Source: UBA3495 sp964629875
GTDB taxonomy: Bacteria; Chloroflexota; Dehalococcoidia; Lucifugimonadales; UBA3495
Assembly: GCA_964629875.1 (NCBI GenBank)
Contig: CAZVRK010000035.1
Location: forward strand, 1 to 13,328
Reading direction: 5' to 3'
Length of the DNA stretch: 13,328 nt
Shown here: positions 6,821-12,882 of the stretch, piece after piece
How the letters are laid out: every line of letters begins with the position of its first letter
Numbering within the stretch: position 1 is the stretch's first letter
Notes under the pieces: model-generated
What the model saw: only the letters and a program-made list of their open reading frames with translations
Databases searched by the model: none
Told to the model about the DNA's origin: nothing
Translations under genes and position numbers: made by a program

Positions 6821-6849
6821 TTGACTGGTTAGATCGGCAACACTAGAAT
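6821..6849 (+). promoter_or_regulatory. Sigma70-like promoter for the CoA-transferase/flavin-reductase operon
   Basis: TTGACT (6821-6826) and TAGAAT (6844-6849) are spaced by exactly 17 bp, and each matches consensus at five of six positions. Transcription would begin near 6856, leaving a leader of about 49 bases to the TTG start at 6905. This is the best promoter match in the window. Confidence 0.65.
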
Positions 6850-6904
6850 TTGCTGACACCGAAGTTTTAAATAGATAAATGAAATAACAAGCAAGGATAG
6901 TATT

Positions 6905-8065
6905 TTGTCTGTAGATTGGTTTAGAGATCTAAAAGTAGTCGATCTGGGTCAGGGGATTAGCGCGCCATTTTGCGCGAAGTTATTTGCAGATCTAGGTGCC
7001 ACTGTTATAAAAGTTGAACCTCCTGAAGGTGATTATTCTAGAACTCTGGGACCATTTCCTGATGATGTGCCCGACACTGAGGCGAGTGGCCTATTTTTAG
7101 GTGTTAACACTAACAAATCTGGAGTGATGCTCGATATTAAGACAGACACTGGTAAGAAAATACTGTGTGATCTTATTAAGTCATCAGATATAGTCGTAGA
7201 GAGTTTCGTCCCAGGGTATTTAGATGATCTCGGTCTAGGATACGAATCTTTAAGTAAGGATAACCCGGGCCTAATAATGACGTCAGTGTCCGCTTATGGT
7301 CAATCTGGACCATGGGCAAAATATGAATCTTCTAATCTGATCATTAGTAACCTTAGTGGACATTCTATGGAACATCCTGGCCCTGTGGATGATCTTTCTC
7401 AGCAACCTCCTTTGCAGTTAGGAGCACACCAGGCAGAGTTTCTGGGCGGAGTATGCGCCGCTACTGCTACTGCATTAGCTCTGAATAGGAGGAGCATGCA
7501 TGGGAAGGGATGCCATGTAGATCTATCTCAGGTTGAAGCTCTAGCATTGTTACCTCAGACCCCGCTGGCAGCTTACGCTATTGGTGTTCAGGGGAAGCAG
7601 CGTAGTAAGTCAAGCGCAGGCAAAACATCTTTGCTGGCAGTTCTACCCTGTAAAGATGGCTATGTTGGGATCTCACCTCGCCAGCAAGATCAATGGGAGC
7701 GTATGGTGGAAATAATGGGTTCTCCTGACTGGTCGGAAGATGATCGGTTTGCTACTGAGCAGGGTAGGCTGGACTACTGGGATCAATTAGAGCCCTTATT
7801 GATAAGTTGGACGTCGAGTCAGTATAAAGAAGATGTGTACAGGATGTGTCAATCTACCAGGATCCCGTCATTCCCTTTGAATACAGCTGCTGACCTGTTT
7901 GATTCATTACAGTTCAAGGCGAGAGAGTTTTTTGTTGATGTTGATCATCCTGTAGCTGGAAAATTGAAGTATCCTGGGTGGCCGTTTCATTTATCATCTG
8001 GCGATAGAGTTGTTATTGATAGAGCACCGTTGCTAGGCGAGCATAACCAAGATTTTATTAAATAG
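6905..8065 (+). CDS. CaiB/BaiF (class III) CoA-transferase, first copy
   Basis: A family III CoA-transferase of 386 residues, which moves CoA between carboxylic acids through an aspartyl-CoA anhydride intermediate; the enzymes usually act as interlocked dimers. The N-terminal signature is VVDLGQGISAPFCAKLFADL followed by GATVIKVEPPEGD (11-43). VVESFVPGYLDDLGLGYESL lies at about 97-116. The catalytic aspartate is D206 in GKGCHVDLSQVEA. The C-terminal segment reads REFFVDVDHPVAGKLKYPGWPF and ends soon after LLGEHNQ. The protein stops at EHNQDFIK, without the terminal helix that follows in most members, including the second copy downstream. The start is TTG at 6905 with AAGGA at 6893-6897. It heads an operon: the flavin-reductase gene starts 9 bp after its stop. 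The acid substrate is unknown. Confidence 0.92.
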   Translation: MSVDWFRDLKVVDLGQGISAPFCAKLFADLGATVIKVEPPEGDYSRTLGPFPDDVPDTEASGLFLGVNTNKSGVMLDIKTDTGKKILCDLIKSSDIVVESFVPGYLDDLGLGYESLSKDNPGLIMTSVSAYGQSGPWAKYESSNLIISNLSGHSMEHPGPVDDLSQQPPLQLGAHQAEFLGGVCAATATALALNRRSMHGKGCHVDLSQVEALALLPQTPLAAYAIGVQGKQRSKSSAGKTSLLAVLPCKDGYVGISPRQQDQWERMVEIMGSPDWSEDDRFATEQGRLDYWDQLEPLLISWTSSQYKEDVYRMCQSTRIPSFPLNTAADLFDSLQFKAREFFVDVDHPVAGKLKYPGWPFHLSSGDRVVIDRAPLLGEHNQDFIK

Positions 8066-8074
8066 GACGTTATT

Positions 8075-8689
8075 GTGAAATTAGAACCTTCTACTTTTGA
8101 TAATTTTTATCGAGTTCTAACAGGTGTAATAGTTCCTCGTCCCATAGCGTTTGTTTCTACTATGTCATCTGATGGTATTGTTAATCTTGCCCCGTATTCA
8201 TTTTTTAATGCAGTGGCGTATGATCCACCTACTATAGTGTTTTCGTCTTCTCGGCATACGGGAATAAAACGCAAAGATACTTTGGCTAACATTGAGGAAA
8301 CGGGCGAGTTCGTTGTTAATATTGTTGTAGATGATATTGCAGAAGCAATGAATATAACTGCTGCAGAATATCCTGAAGATGTAAATGAATTTGATTTAGC
8401 AGGATTGACTCCAGTTAGTTCTGACCTAGTCAAATGTCCGAGAGTCCAGGAATCTCCAGTTAATATGGAGTGTAGATTAAATCAAGTTATTCCTTTAGGT
8501 AGTGAGAAGCATCAGCACGGCCTAGTCATAGGCGAGGTAGTGATGATGCATGTACGAGACGATATTATAGACGGCCACAGGATAAACCATCAATTGCTTA
8601 AACCGACAGGTCGTCTTGCAGGCAGTATGTATTGCCGCACTGCAGATGTATACGAAATGCCCAGGCCAGTATATACACCGGAGACCTAG
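8075..8689 (+). CDS. Flavin reductase-like protein, FMN-binding split-barrel family
   Basis: A 204-residue protein of the flavin reductase-like (DIM6/NTAB) group. The N-terminal split-barrel motif is typical: RVLTGVIVPRPIAFVSTMSSDG, then NLAPYSFFNAVAYDPPTIVFSSS, then KDTLANIEETGEFVVNI. Members bind FMN and reduce it with NAD(P)H, often supplying a flavin monooxygenase, but many have no known partner. The start is GTG at 8075. Its AGGA (8064-8067) overlaps the stop codon of the preceding CoA-transferase, so translation is probably coupled. A second CoA-transferase follows 55 bp downstream in the same direction. No flavin monooxygenase gene lies in the window, so its partner is unlinked, or it acts on its own. 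Confidence 0.88.
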   Translation: MKLEPSTFDNFYRVLTGVIVPRPIAFVSTMSSDGIVNLAPYSFFNAVAYDPPTIVFSSSRHTGIKRKDTLANIEETGEFVVNIVVDDIAEAMNITAAEYPEDVNEFDLAGLTPVSSDLVKCPRVQESPVNMECRLNQVIPLGSEKHQHGLVIGEVVMMHVRDDIIDGHRINHQLLKPTGRLAGSMYCRTADVYEMPRPVYTPET

Positions 8690-8744
8690 TTGTATTAGGG
8701 TGTCCGAATCGAGGCTGGTTAAACGGCTGTATAAGGATAGACAT

Positions 8745-9926
8745 ATGAATGGATTAGCTCTCGACGGAGTGAGAATAGTTGATTTTAGTTGGCAAATTGC
8801 AGGGCCGACATGCACTCGCTATCTTGGCGCGATGGGCGCTGATGTTATCCGTATTGAGAGCGGCCGGCGACCGGATCCATATAGGGCTAGGACCATAAGC
8901 TATTTTATAAATCAATCTAAGAAAAGTATCACTCTGAATCTTTCCCATCCTCAAGGCATTCAACTAGTAAAAGACTTGGCTAGTATCAGTGATGTGGTAG
9001 TGGAAAACTTTGCTCCTGGAGTTATAGAAAGATTGGGACTCTCGTATGAAGCATTTCGTGGTGTACGACCGGAAATAGTTATGCTTTCTTCTGCAGGATT
9101 GGGGCATTCTGGACCTGATATGAAACATGTGGCATATGGTACTTTAGTGCAGTGCTTTACGGGATGGAGCTCCTTGCAAGGCTATCCTGATCGAGAACCT
9201 GAATTAGTAAGCGGTATATGGACTGATCCTATGGTGGGAATTATGGAAGTATTCCTGATAAATGCAGCTATACATAACGCTCGTCAGACAGGTAAAGGTG
9301 AGTATATCGATGTATCAATGGCAGAAGCTACGACTATGCTGTTACCGGAAGTAATATTAGACTACGGGATGAATCAAAGGACTAATGGTCCATTAGGGAA
9401 TCGTGATGTTCATTATGCCCCACAAGGTAATTATCCCTGTATTGGTGAAGATGAATGGATTGGTATTAGTATCAAAGACGATGTGCAGTGGAGGGGATTG
9501 TGTTCTGTGTTAGCTTGTCCTGAATTGGAGACGGACAGTAGGTTTGATACTGTCGAGAACAGGCACTCAAATCATGATGAACTGGATATATCTATTAGCG
9601 AATATACCCGTATCTGGGATGCGTCTGACCTTATGGAGGCACTGCAAAATAGAGGAGTTCCGGCTGGAAACACCCAGACGGTTCAGCAATTGAATAATAA
9701 CAATCATTGGGATTATCGGAATTTTTTCCAGGATTACCTAGAAGAAGACGATGAGCATACAACGCACTCGTTACCAGTTGTCCCCTGGAGATTCGACGGA
9801 GAGATAGAAGCATCTGTCACCGGTCAGCCTAATCGAGGCCAGCATAATCTGGCCGTGTTCGAAGAGTTGTTAGGTTTGACTGAAGCTGAAGTCGAAAAGC
9901 TAATAGAACAAGAAGTTATATATTAA
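8745..9926 (+). CDS. CaiB/BaiF (class III) CoA-transferase, second copy
   Basis: A family III CoA-transferase of 393 residues. The N-terminal signature is VRIVDFSWQIAGPTCTRYLG followed by GADVIRIESGRRPD (9-44). VVVENFAPGVIERLGLSYEA lies at about 84-103. The catalytic aspartate is D189 in GKGEYIDVSMAEA. The C-terminus is complete, with RGQHNLAVFEELLGLTEAEVEKLIEQEVI. The frame is open upstream to an ATG at 8616, but that start would overlap the flavin-reductase gene and add 43 residues unlike the family. The ATG at 8745 has AAGGA at 8733-8737, and the protein then begins like its relatives. It differs clearly from the first copy, so these are diverged paralogues rather than a recent duplication. 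It is probably the last gene of the operon starting at 6905, with the convergent membrane-protein gene 36 bp past its stop. Confidence 0.92.
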   Translation: MNGLALDGVRIVDFSWQIAGPTCTRYLGAMGADVIRIESGRRPDPYRARTISYFINQSKKSITLNLSHPQGIQLVKDLASISDVVVENFAPGVIERLGLSYEAFRGVRPEIVMLSSAGLGHSGPDMKHVAYGTLVQCFTGWSSLQGYPDREPELVSGIWTDPMVGIMEVFLINAAIHNARQTGKGEYIDVSMAEATTMLLPEVILDYGMNQRTNGPLGNRDVHYAPQGNYPCIGEDEWIGISIKDDVQWRGLCSVLACPELETDSRFDTVENRHSNHDELDISISEYTRIWDASDLMEALQNRGVPAGNTQTVQQLNNNNHWDYRNFFQDYLEEDDEHTTHSLPVVPWRFDGEIEASVTGQPNRGQHNLAVFEELLGLTEAEVEKLIEQEVIY

Positions 9927-9962
9927 TTTTCCGGGTAACTTAACTCATACTACCCAAGCAGT

Positions 9963-10505
9963 CTATCCCTTATCGTGGAAGTCATTTGGGTCATCATTAG
10001 ATTGCGGGTCGCTGGGCACTTCAACGTGATTTGAGCCATTAAGAGACTGCGTCTCATCTATTTCAACGTTACTTGAGTTTATTTTAACTCCTCTAAAAGA
10101 GGCTAAAGCTGATTCTAGTTGGTCGTGAAATGATTCCGGGTCTTTAGCAACTATTGCTACTCGCTTACCGTTCGTTTGTATTACTCTAAGTCTGTCCGGA
10201 GAGTGTCTTTGTCTCATGTCCAATTCGGATATATTGTCGAAATATACGACCTTACGACGTGGTCGACCATAAGCTACGATAAGCGCGTTAGGATATATGG
10301 CATATATTTTGGGGGTGGTAAGCCAGGAATACGCCCCCACCAGTAGTCCCATTATGATTAATATTTCAGGACTTATATTTCCCGCCATTCCCTGAGTTAA
10401 TTGCACTATACCGAATACTACTACTACTAGGGAAAATATTATCGTTATATTTACGGGTATTCTGTGTTTGTCCCAGTATATTGGTTGGCTTTGCGAATCT
10501 TGCAT
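9963..10505 (-). CDS. Small membrane protein with two helices and a probable bacterial PH-like domain
   Basis: A 180-residue hypothetical protein. A short polar N-terminus (QPIYWDKHRIP) precedes two membrane segments, about residues 18-37 (VNITIIFSLVVVVFGIVQLT) and 45-62 (SPEILIIMGLLVGAYSWL). A mainly beta-strand soluble region follows, about 66-140: IYAIYPNALIVAYGRPRRKVVYFDNISELDM, then LRVIQTNGKRVAIVAKDPESFHDQLESAL. This layout resembles proteins with a bacterial PH-like domain after a helical hairpin. The last 40 residues are polar, rich in N, S and D, and probably disordered. The ATG at 10505 has AAGGA (minus strand, 10511-10515) five bases upstream. It lies 92 bp downstream of the uracil-DNA glycosylase gene on the same strand and may share its transcript. 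No specific function can be assigned. Confidence 0.75.
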   Translation of the reverse strand: MQDSQSQPIYWDKHRIPVNITIIFSLVVVVFGIVQLTQGMAGNISPEILIIMGLLVGAYSWLTTPKIYAIYPNALIVAYGRPRRKVVYFDNISELDMRQRHSPDRLRVIQTNGKRVAIVAKDPESFHDQLESALASFRGVKINSSNVEIDETQSLNGSNHVEVPSDPQSNDDPNDFHDKG

Positions 10506-10543
10506 TACAATCCTTAATTATTAAGTCTATTATCAATATTATA

Positions 10544-10606
10544 TTAAGTTAACGGCTATACAACAACATTGGGAAGCACGTCATTGAGCATGATTTGTTA
10601 ACTTAA
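10544..10606. repeat. 10-bp inverted repeat around the glycosylase stop codon
   Basis: ttaagttaac (10544-10553) and gttaacttaa (10597-10606) are exact reverse complements 43 bp apart. The right copy includes the TAA stop of the uracil-DNA glycosylase gene. The sequence is A+T-rich and the spacing long, so it is a weak candidate for an mRNA processing structure or protein-binding site between the two minus-strand genes. Confidence 0.35.
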
Positions 10607-11278
10607 GTAATCTAAAGCGGTGCGGAACACATCGTCGAACATATCCTCACTAAGTCTCCCCGTCTGAGTATTTTGTTGACTAGGATGATAGGACCCTATC
10701 AGGGTGGTCTCATTAGACAAATCATATTTTAGGTTATGCCCAAATTTTGCAGGTGGCGCTTTGGGATATATATTTAACTCCTTCAATGCACGTAGATATG
10801 TATCAAATCCGATTTTCCCAAAAGCAATGACAGTCTTTACATTGGATAAAAGATGGATTTCCTGCAACAGATAGCTTTGACAGTTTGCAAGTTCAGCGGT
10901 AGTAGGTTTGTTTTGTGGAGGTGCGCATCTTAAAGCTCCCGTGATATAGGCATTTTTTATAATCATGCCGTCGTCTCGATGTTGAGAATCTGGAGAGCTG
11001 GCAAACCCGAATTTGTGAAGCGCCCGAAATACCCAGTCTCCGCTTCTGTCCCCGGTAAACATTCTGCCGGTCCGGTTTCCTCCATGCGCTGCGGGTGCCA
11101 ATCCCATGATTAATAACTGTGCCTTTGGGTCGCCGACTGATGGGAGAGGTTTTCCCCAGTAATCCCAGTCCATATACATACGCCGCTTGTCCCTGGCGAT
11201 TGTTGTGCAATGTTCAATCAATCTCGGGCATAGTTGGCAATCGATGATCGTTTTTTGTAAGTCTGCAAGCTTAGTCAT
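10598..11278 (-). CDS. Uracil-DNA glycosylase, family 5 (UDGb type), [4Fe-4S]
   Basis: A DNA-repair enzyme of 226 residues that removes uracil and probably other deaminated bases from DNA. Motif 1 is GLAPAAHGGNRTGRMFTGD (59-77). The PAAHGG form, lacking the polar catalytic residue of other families, is typical of family 5. Motif 2 is SYHPSQQNTQTGRL (196-209), with H198. Cysteines C14 and C17 (CQLC), C118 (LRCAPP) and C133 fit the four [4Fe-4S] ligands of family 4/5 enzymes; C24 is extra. The C-terminal SEDMFDDVF is also family-like. The ATG at 11278 fits the N-terminus of relatives, but there is no strong Shine-Dalgarno, and a promoter candidate close upstream suggests a very short leader. 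It is divergent from the alcohol dehydrogenase gene and has no evident link to the catabolic genes. Confidence 0.9.
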   Translation of the reverse strand: MTKLADLQKTIIDCQLCPRLIEHCTTIARDKRRMYMDWDYWGKPLPSVGDPKAQLLIMGLAPAAHGGNRTGRMFTGDRSGDWVFRALHKFGFASSPDSQHRDDGMIIKNAYITGALRCAPPQNKPTTAELANCQSYLLQEIHLLSNVKTVIAFGKIGFDTYLRALKELNIYPKAPPAKFGHNLKYDLSNETTLIGSYHPSQQNTQTGRLSEDMFDDVFRTALDYLS

Positions 11279-11292
11279 ACGAGTCTTATCGT

Positions 11293-11321
11293 TCTATATG
11301 GATGATCTGCATTTTTCTCGA
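11293..11321 (-). promoter_or_regulatory. Candidate promoter for the uracil-DNA glycosylase gene
   Basis: On the minus strand TCGAGA (11321-11316) and TATAGA (11298-11293) are separated by 17 bp, with four and five matches to consensus. The predicted start lies only about 8 bases before the ATG at 11278, implying a nearly leaderless mRNA. That fits the absence of a clear ribosome site. Confidence 0.35.
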
Positions 11322-11343
11322 CCATGGTATGCGTAAATACCCG

Positions 11344-11374
11344 TTGGATGAATCATCAGCAATAGGAGTATAAT
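11344..11374 (+). promoter_or_regulatory. Candidate promoter for the alcohol dehydrogenase gene
   Basis: A perfect TATAAT -10 (11369-11374) lies about 30 bases upstream of the predicted ATG leader end. The best -35 is TTGGAT (11344-11349), at a long 19-bp spacing. The leader would be about 30 bases and contains the AAAGAGGG ribosome site just before the ATG at 11411. Confidence 0.45.
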
Positions 11375-11410
11375 CTCGTAGCATACACCCGAATCTTAAA
11401 GAGGGACAAT

Positions 11411-12508
11411 ATGAAAGTAAAAGCAGCAGTTTTATATGAAGCTAATACTCCTTTAGTGGTGGAACAGTTGGATCTTGATGATCCGAAAGAAGGAGAGGTC
11501 TTAGTACGTCTATCATCAGCAGGAGTTTGTCATTCTGATTACCACGTAATGAAAGGAGAGTGGAATCCTCCGCTTCCCATGGTTTTAGGGCATGAGGCAG
11601 CGGGTATAGTAGAGAGGGTTGGACCCGGCGTTACCATGAGCAAGCCTGGCGACCATGTGATCTTAAACTTTAGGCCGAATTGCGGCTGGTGTAAATATTG
11701 TACCGTAGGAAGGCCAGTGCTTTGCAATGGGGCTGATACTGACAGATGGGCTATGTTTGATGGTACGGTTCGGTTACACAAGGGTAATCAAGATATTAAT
11801 CACTTTGCGAGAACTGCCTCGTTCTCAGAATATGTTGTAGTTCCACAATCTGGAGCTGTGCCAGTACGCGATGATATGCCTCTGGATATGGCGTGTTTAG
11901 TTGGGTGCTCAGTGATGACTGGAGTGGGTGCCGTAATTAATACTGCTAAAGTGGAGCCTGGTAGCAGTGTTGTAGTGATTGGATGTGGCGGGGTCGGTCT
12001 TAATGTAATACAGGGAGCTGTCTTGGCTGGTGCAGGGAGAATAATAGCTGTTGATATGCTAGAGAATAAACTTGCCTATGCGAGAGAGTTTGGCGCTACG
12101 GATATTATTGACGCAAGTAGTGGTGACACAGCCGCGAAAGTGCATGATCTTACAGACGGTGGAGTTGATTATGCGTTTGAAGCAATTGGAAATTCGAAGA
12201 CTATTCTCCAGGCGTATGAATCTACTGGTATTGGCGGTGTCACGACAGTAGTAGGCATGGCCGCTGAAGATGATGAGTTAACGTTAAACGCCTTATCTTT
12301 GCCGAGAACTGAAAAATCTATCATAGGATCGTGGTATGGAGGAGCTAGACCATGGGTCGATCTCCCCAAGATGGTGGATCTGTATATGTCTGGGAAACTT
12401 AAGGTAGATTCGTTAGTTAGTCGTAGGTATCCGCTTGATGACATCAATATCGCTTATGATGCTTTGGGTAGAGGAGAAGTTGCTCGGAGTATATTAGTTT
12501 ACAACTAG
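11411..12508 (+). CDS. Zinc-dependent, NAD-linked alcohol dehydrogenase (medium-chain family)
   Basis: A 365-residue medium-chain dehydrogenase/reductase that oxidises an alcohol to an aldehyde with NAD, or the reverse. Catalytic zinc ligands are C40 (GVCHSD), H61 (GHEAAG) and C166 (VGCSVMTG). The structural zinc loop has C91, C94, C97 and C105 (NCGWCKYCTVGRPVLC). The Rossmann motif is GCGGVGLN (191-198), and D215 at the end of the second strand favours NAD over NADP. The segment from the structural zinc loop to ASFSEYVVV resembles class III and aryl-alcohol or NDMA-dependent dehydrogenases, but the exact class is uncertain. The ATG at 11411 follows AAAGAGGG. It appears to be a single-gene unit with its own promoter and a strong terminator at 12570-12621. 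It could supply or remove an aldehyde for the nearby hydroxylase or decarboxylase, though no shared operon shows this. Confidence 0.92.
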   Translation: MKVKAAVLYEANTPLVVEQLDLDDPKEGEVLVRLSSAGVCHSDYHVMKGEWNPPLPMVLGHEAAGIVERVGPGVTMSKPGDHVILNFRPNCGWCKYCTVGRPVLCNGADTDRWAMFDGTVRLHKGNQDINHFARTASFSEYVVVPQSGAVPVRDDMPLDMACLVGCSVMTGVGAVINTAKVEPGSSVVVIGCGGVGLNVIQGAVLAGAGRIIAVDMLENKLAYAREFGATDIIDASSGDTAAKVHDLTDGGVDYAFEAIGNSKTILQAYESTGIGGVTTVVGMAAEDDELTLNALSLPRTEKSIIGSWYGGARPWVDLPKMVDLYMSGKLKVDSLVSRRYPLDDINIAYDALGRGEVARSILVYN

Positions 12509-12569
12509 AGTGATTGTAGGCCAACCAAATCTAAGTGCCTGCACGTGCACCGTATTTCCATGAAACTGG

Positions 12570-12621
12570 GTATGTATTAAAAAGGGGGTCCTATCCTTAG
12601 GGCCCCCTTTTTAATACATAC
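12570..12621. terminator. Strong, potentially bidirectional hairpin terminator after the alcohol dehydrogenase
   Basis: The 19-base arms (12570-12588 and 12603-12621) are perfectly complementary, with a 14-base loop that can pair a little further (cct with agg). The core is A5G5 on the left and C5T5 on the right, so the T-run lies within the right arm, as in many bidirectional terminators. It is 61 bases after the alcohol dehydrogenase stop at 12508. Confidence 0.88.
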
Positions 12622-12626
12622 AGTGT

Positions 12627-12660
12627 GTGGTCGGGGATGTGGATTCGAATCGACGACCAC
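12627..12660. repeat. Inverted repeat with a nested palindrome
   Basis: gtggtcg (12627-12633) and cgaccac (12654-12660) are exact reverse complements enclosing 20 bases, which include the 10-bp palindrome gattcgaatc (12642-12651). The right arm runs directly into a run of C (12660-12667). It could be an operator or a small structured RNA. No known family is recognised. Confidence 0.4.
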
Positions 12661-12834
12661 CCCCCCCATGCGGTTCACCCGCTTTTAAAACTACATCGTT
12701 TTACGAATGGTTCATTCTATATACGTCGGGTAAGGTTCTATCGATGTCCGGCGCAGAATCATTTAAATCATGTAAACATAATCTCTTTCAAATTGGTTAA
12801 TAAGTTACCTACACTTATCTCAAACCATTCTGCT

Positions 12835-12840
12835 TATAAT
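12835..12840 (+). promoter_or_regulatory. Candidate -10 element for the terminal membrane-protein gene
   Basis: A perfect TATAAT lies 42 bases before the ATG at 12883, giving a predicted leader of about 36 bases that includes the AGGAGGAGAG ribosome site. No good -35 is seen at 16-18 bp (CACTTA is the closest at 17), so this is a tentative call. Confidence 0.35.
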
Positions 12841-12882
12841 TCATCCTTGGAACTATTTATATAGATTTGTAGGAGGAGAGTC

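Larger units (their letters stand above)
12509..12882. other. 374-bp non-coding region
   Basis: No convincing gene is present. From left to right it holds a 10-bp palindrome tgcacgtgca (12540-12549), a strong terminator hairpin (12570-12621), an inverted repeat enclosing the palindrome gattcgaatc (12627-12660), an uninterrupted run of eight C (12660-12667), and a small GC hairpin gcgg/ccgc (12670-12673 and 12679-12682) followed by T4. An A+T-rich stretch with a perfect TATAAT (12835-12840) leads into the next gene. I tested the ttcgaatc region as a tRNA T-arm on both strands and the stems do not pair. Confidence 0.7.

Noticed and set aside
6582..6824. 80-codon open frame on + across the decarboxylase start and divergent promoters
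   Set aside because: It overlaps the start of the alpha subunit and both promoter candidates, lacks a ribosome site, and its translation looks random.
8616..8744. N-terminal extension of the second CoA-transferase from an ATG at 8616
   Set aside because: It overlaps the flavin-reductase gene by 74 bases and adds 43 residues not typical of the family. ATG 8745 has a good ribosome site and begins the conserved domain.
9927..9962. Terminator between the second CoA-transferase and the convergent membrane-protein gene
   Set aside because: Only a 5-bp gggta/taccc pairing with a long loop and no T-run is visible, too weak to call.
10893..11210. 105-codon open frame on - inside the uracil-DNA glycosylase gene
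   Set aside because: It lies in another frame of a well-supported gene and has no recognisable protein features.
12627..12667. tRNA-like ttcgaatc sequence
   Set aside because: T-arm and acceptor pairing were tried on both strands and the required stems do not form; no anticodon arm is present. The similarity comes from the palindrome gattcgaatc.
12625..12864. 79-codon open frame on + in the non-coding region
   Set aside because: It crosses the C8 run and several palindromes, has no ribosome site, and its low-complexity translation resembles no protein family.
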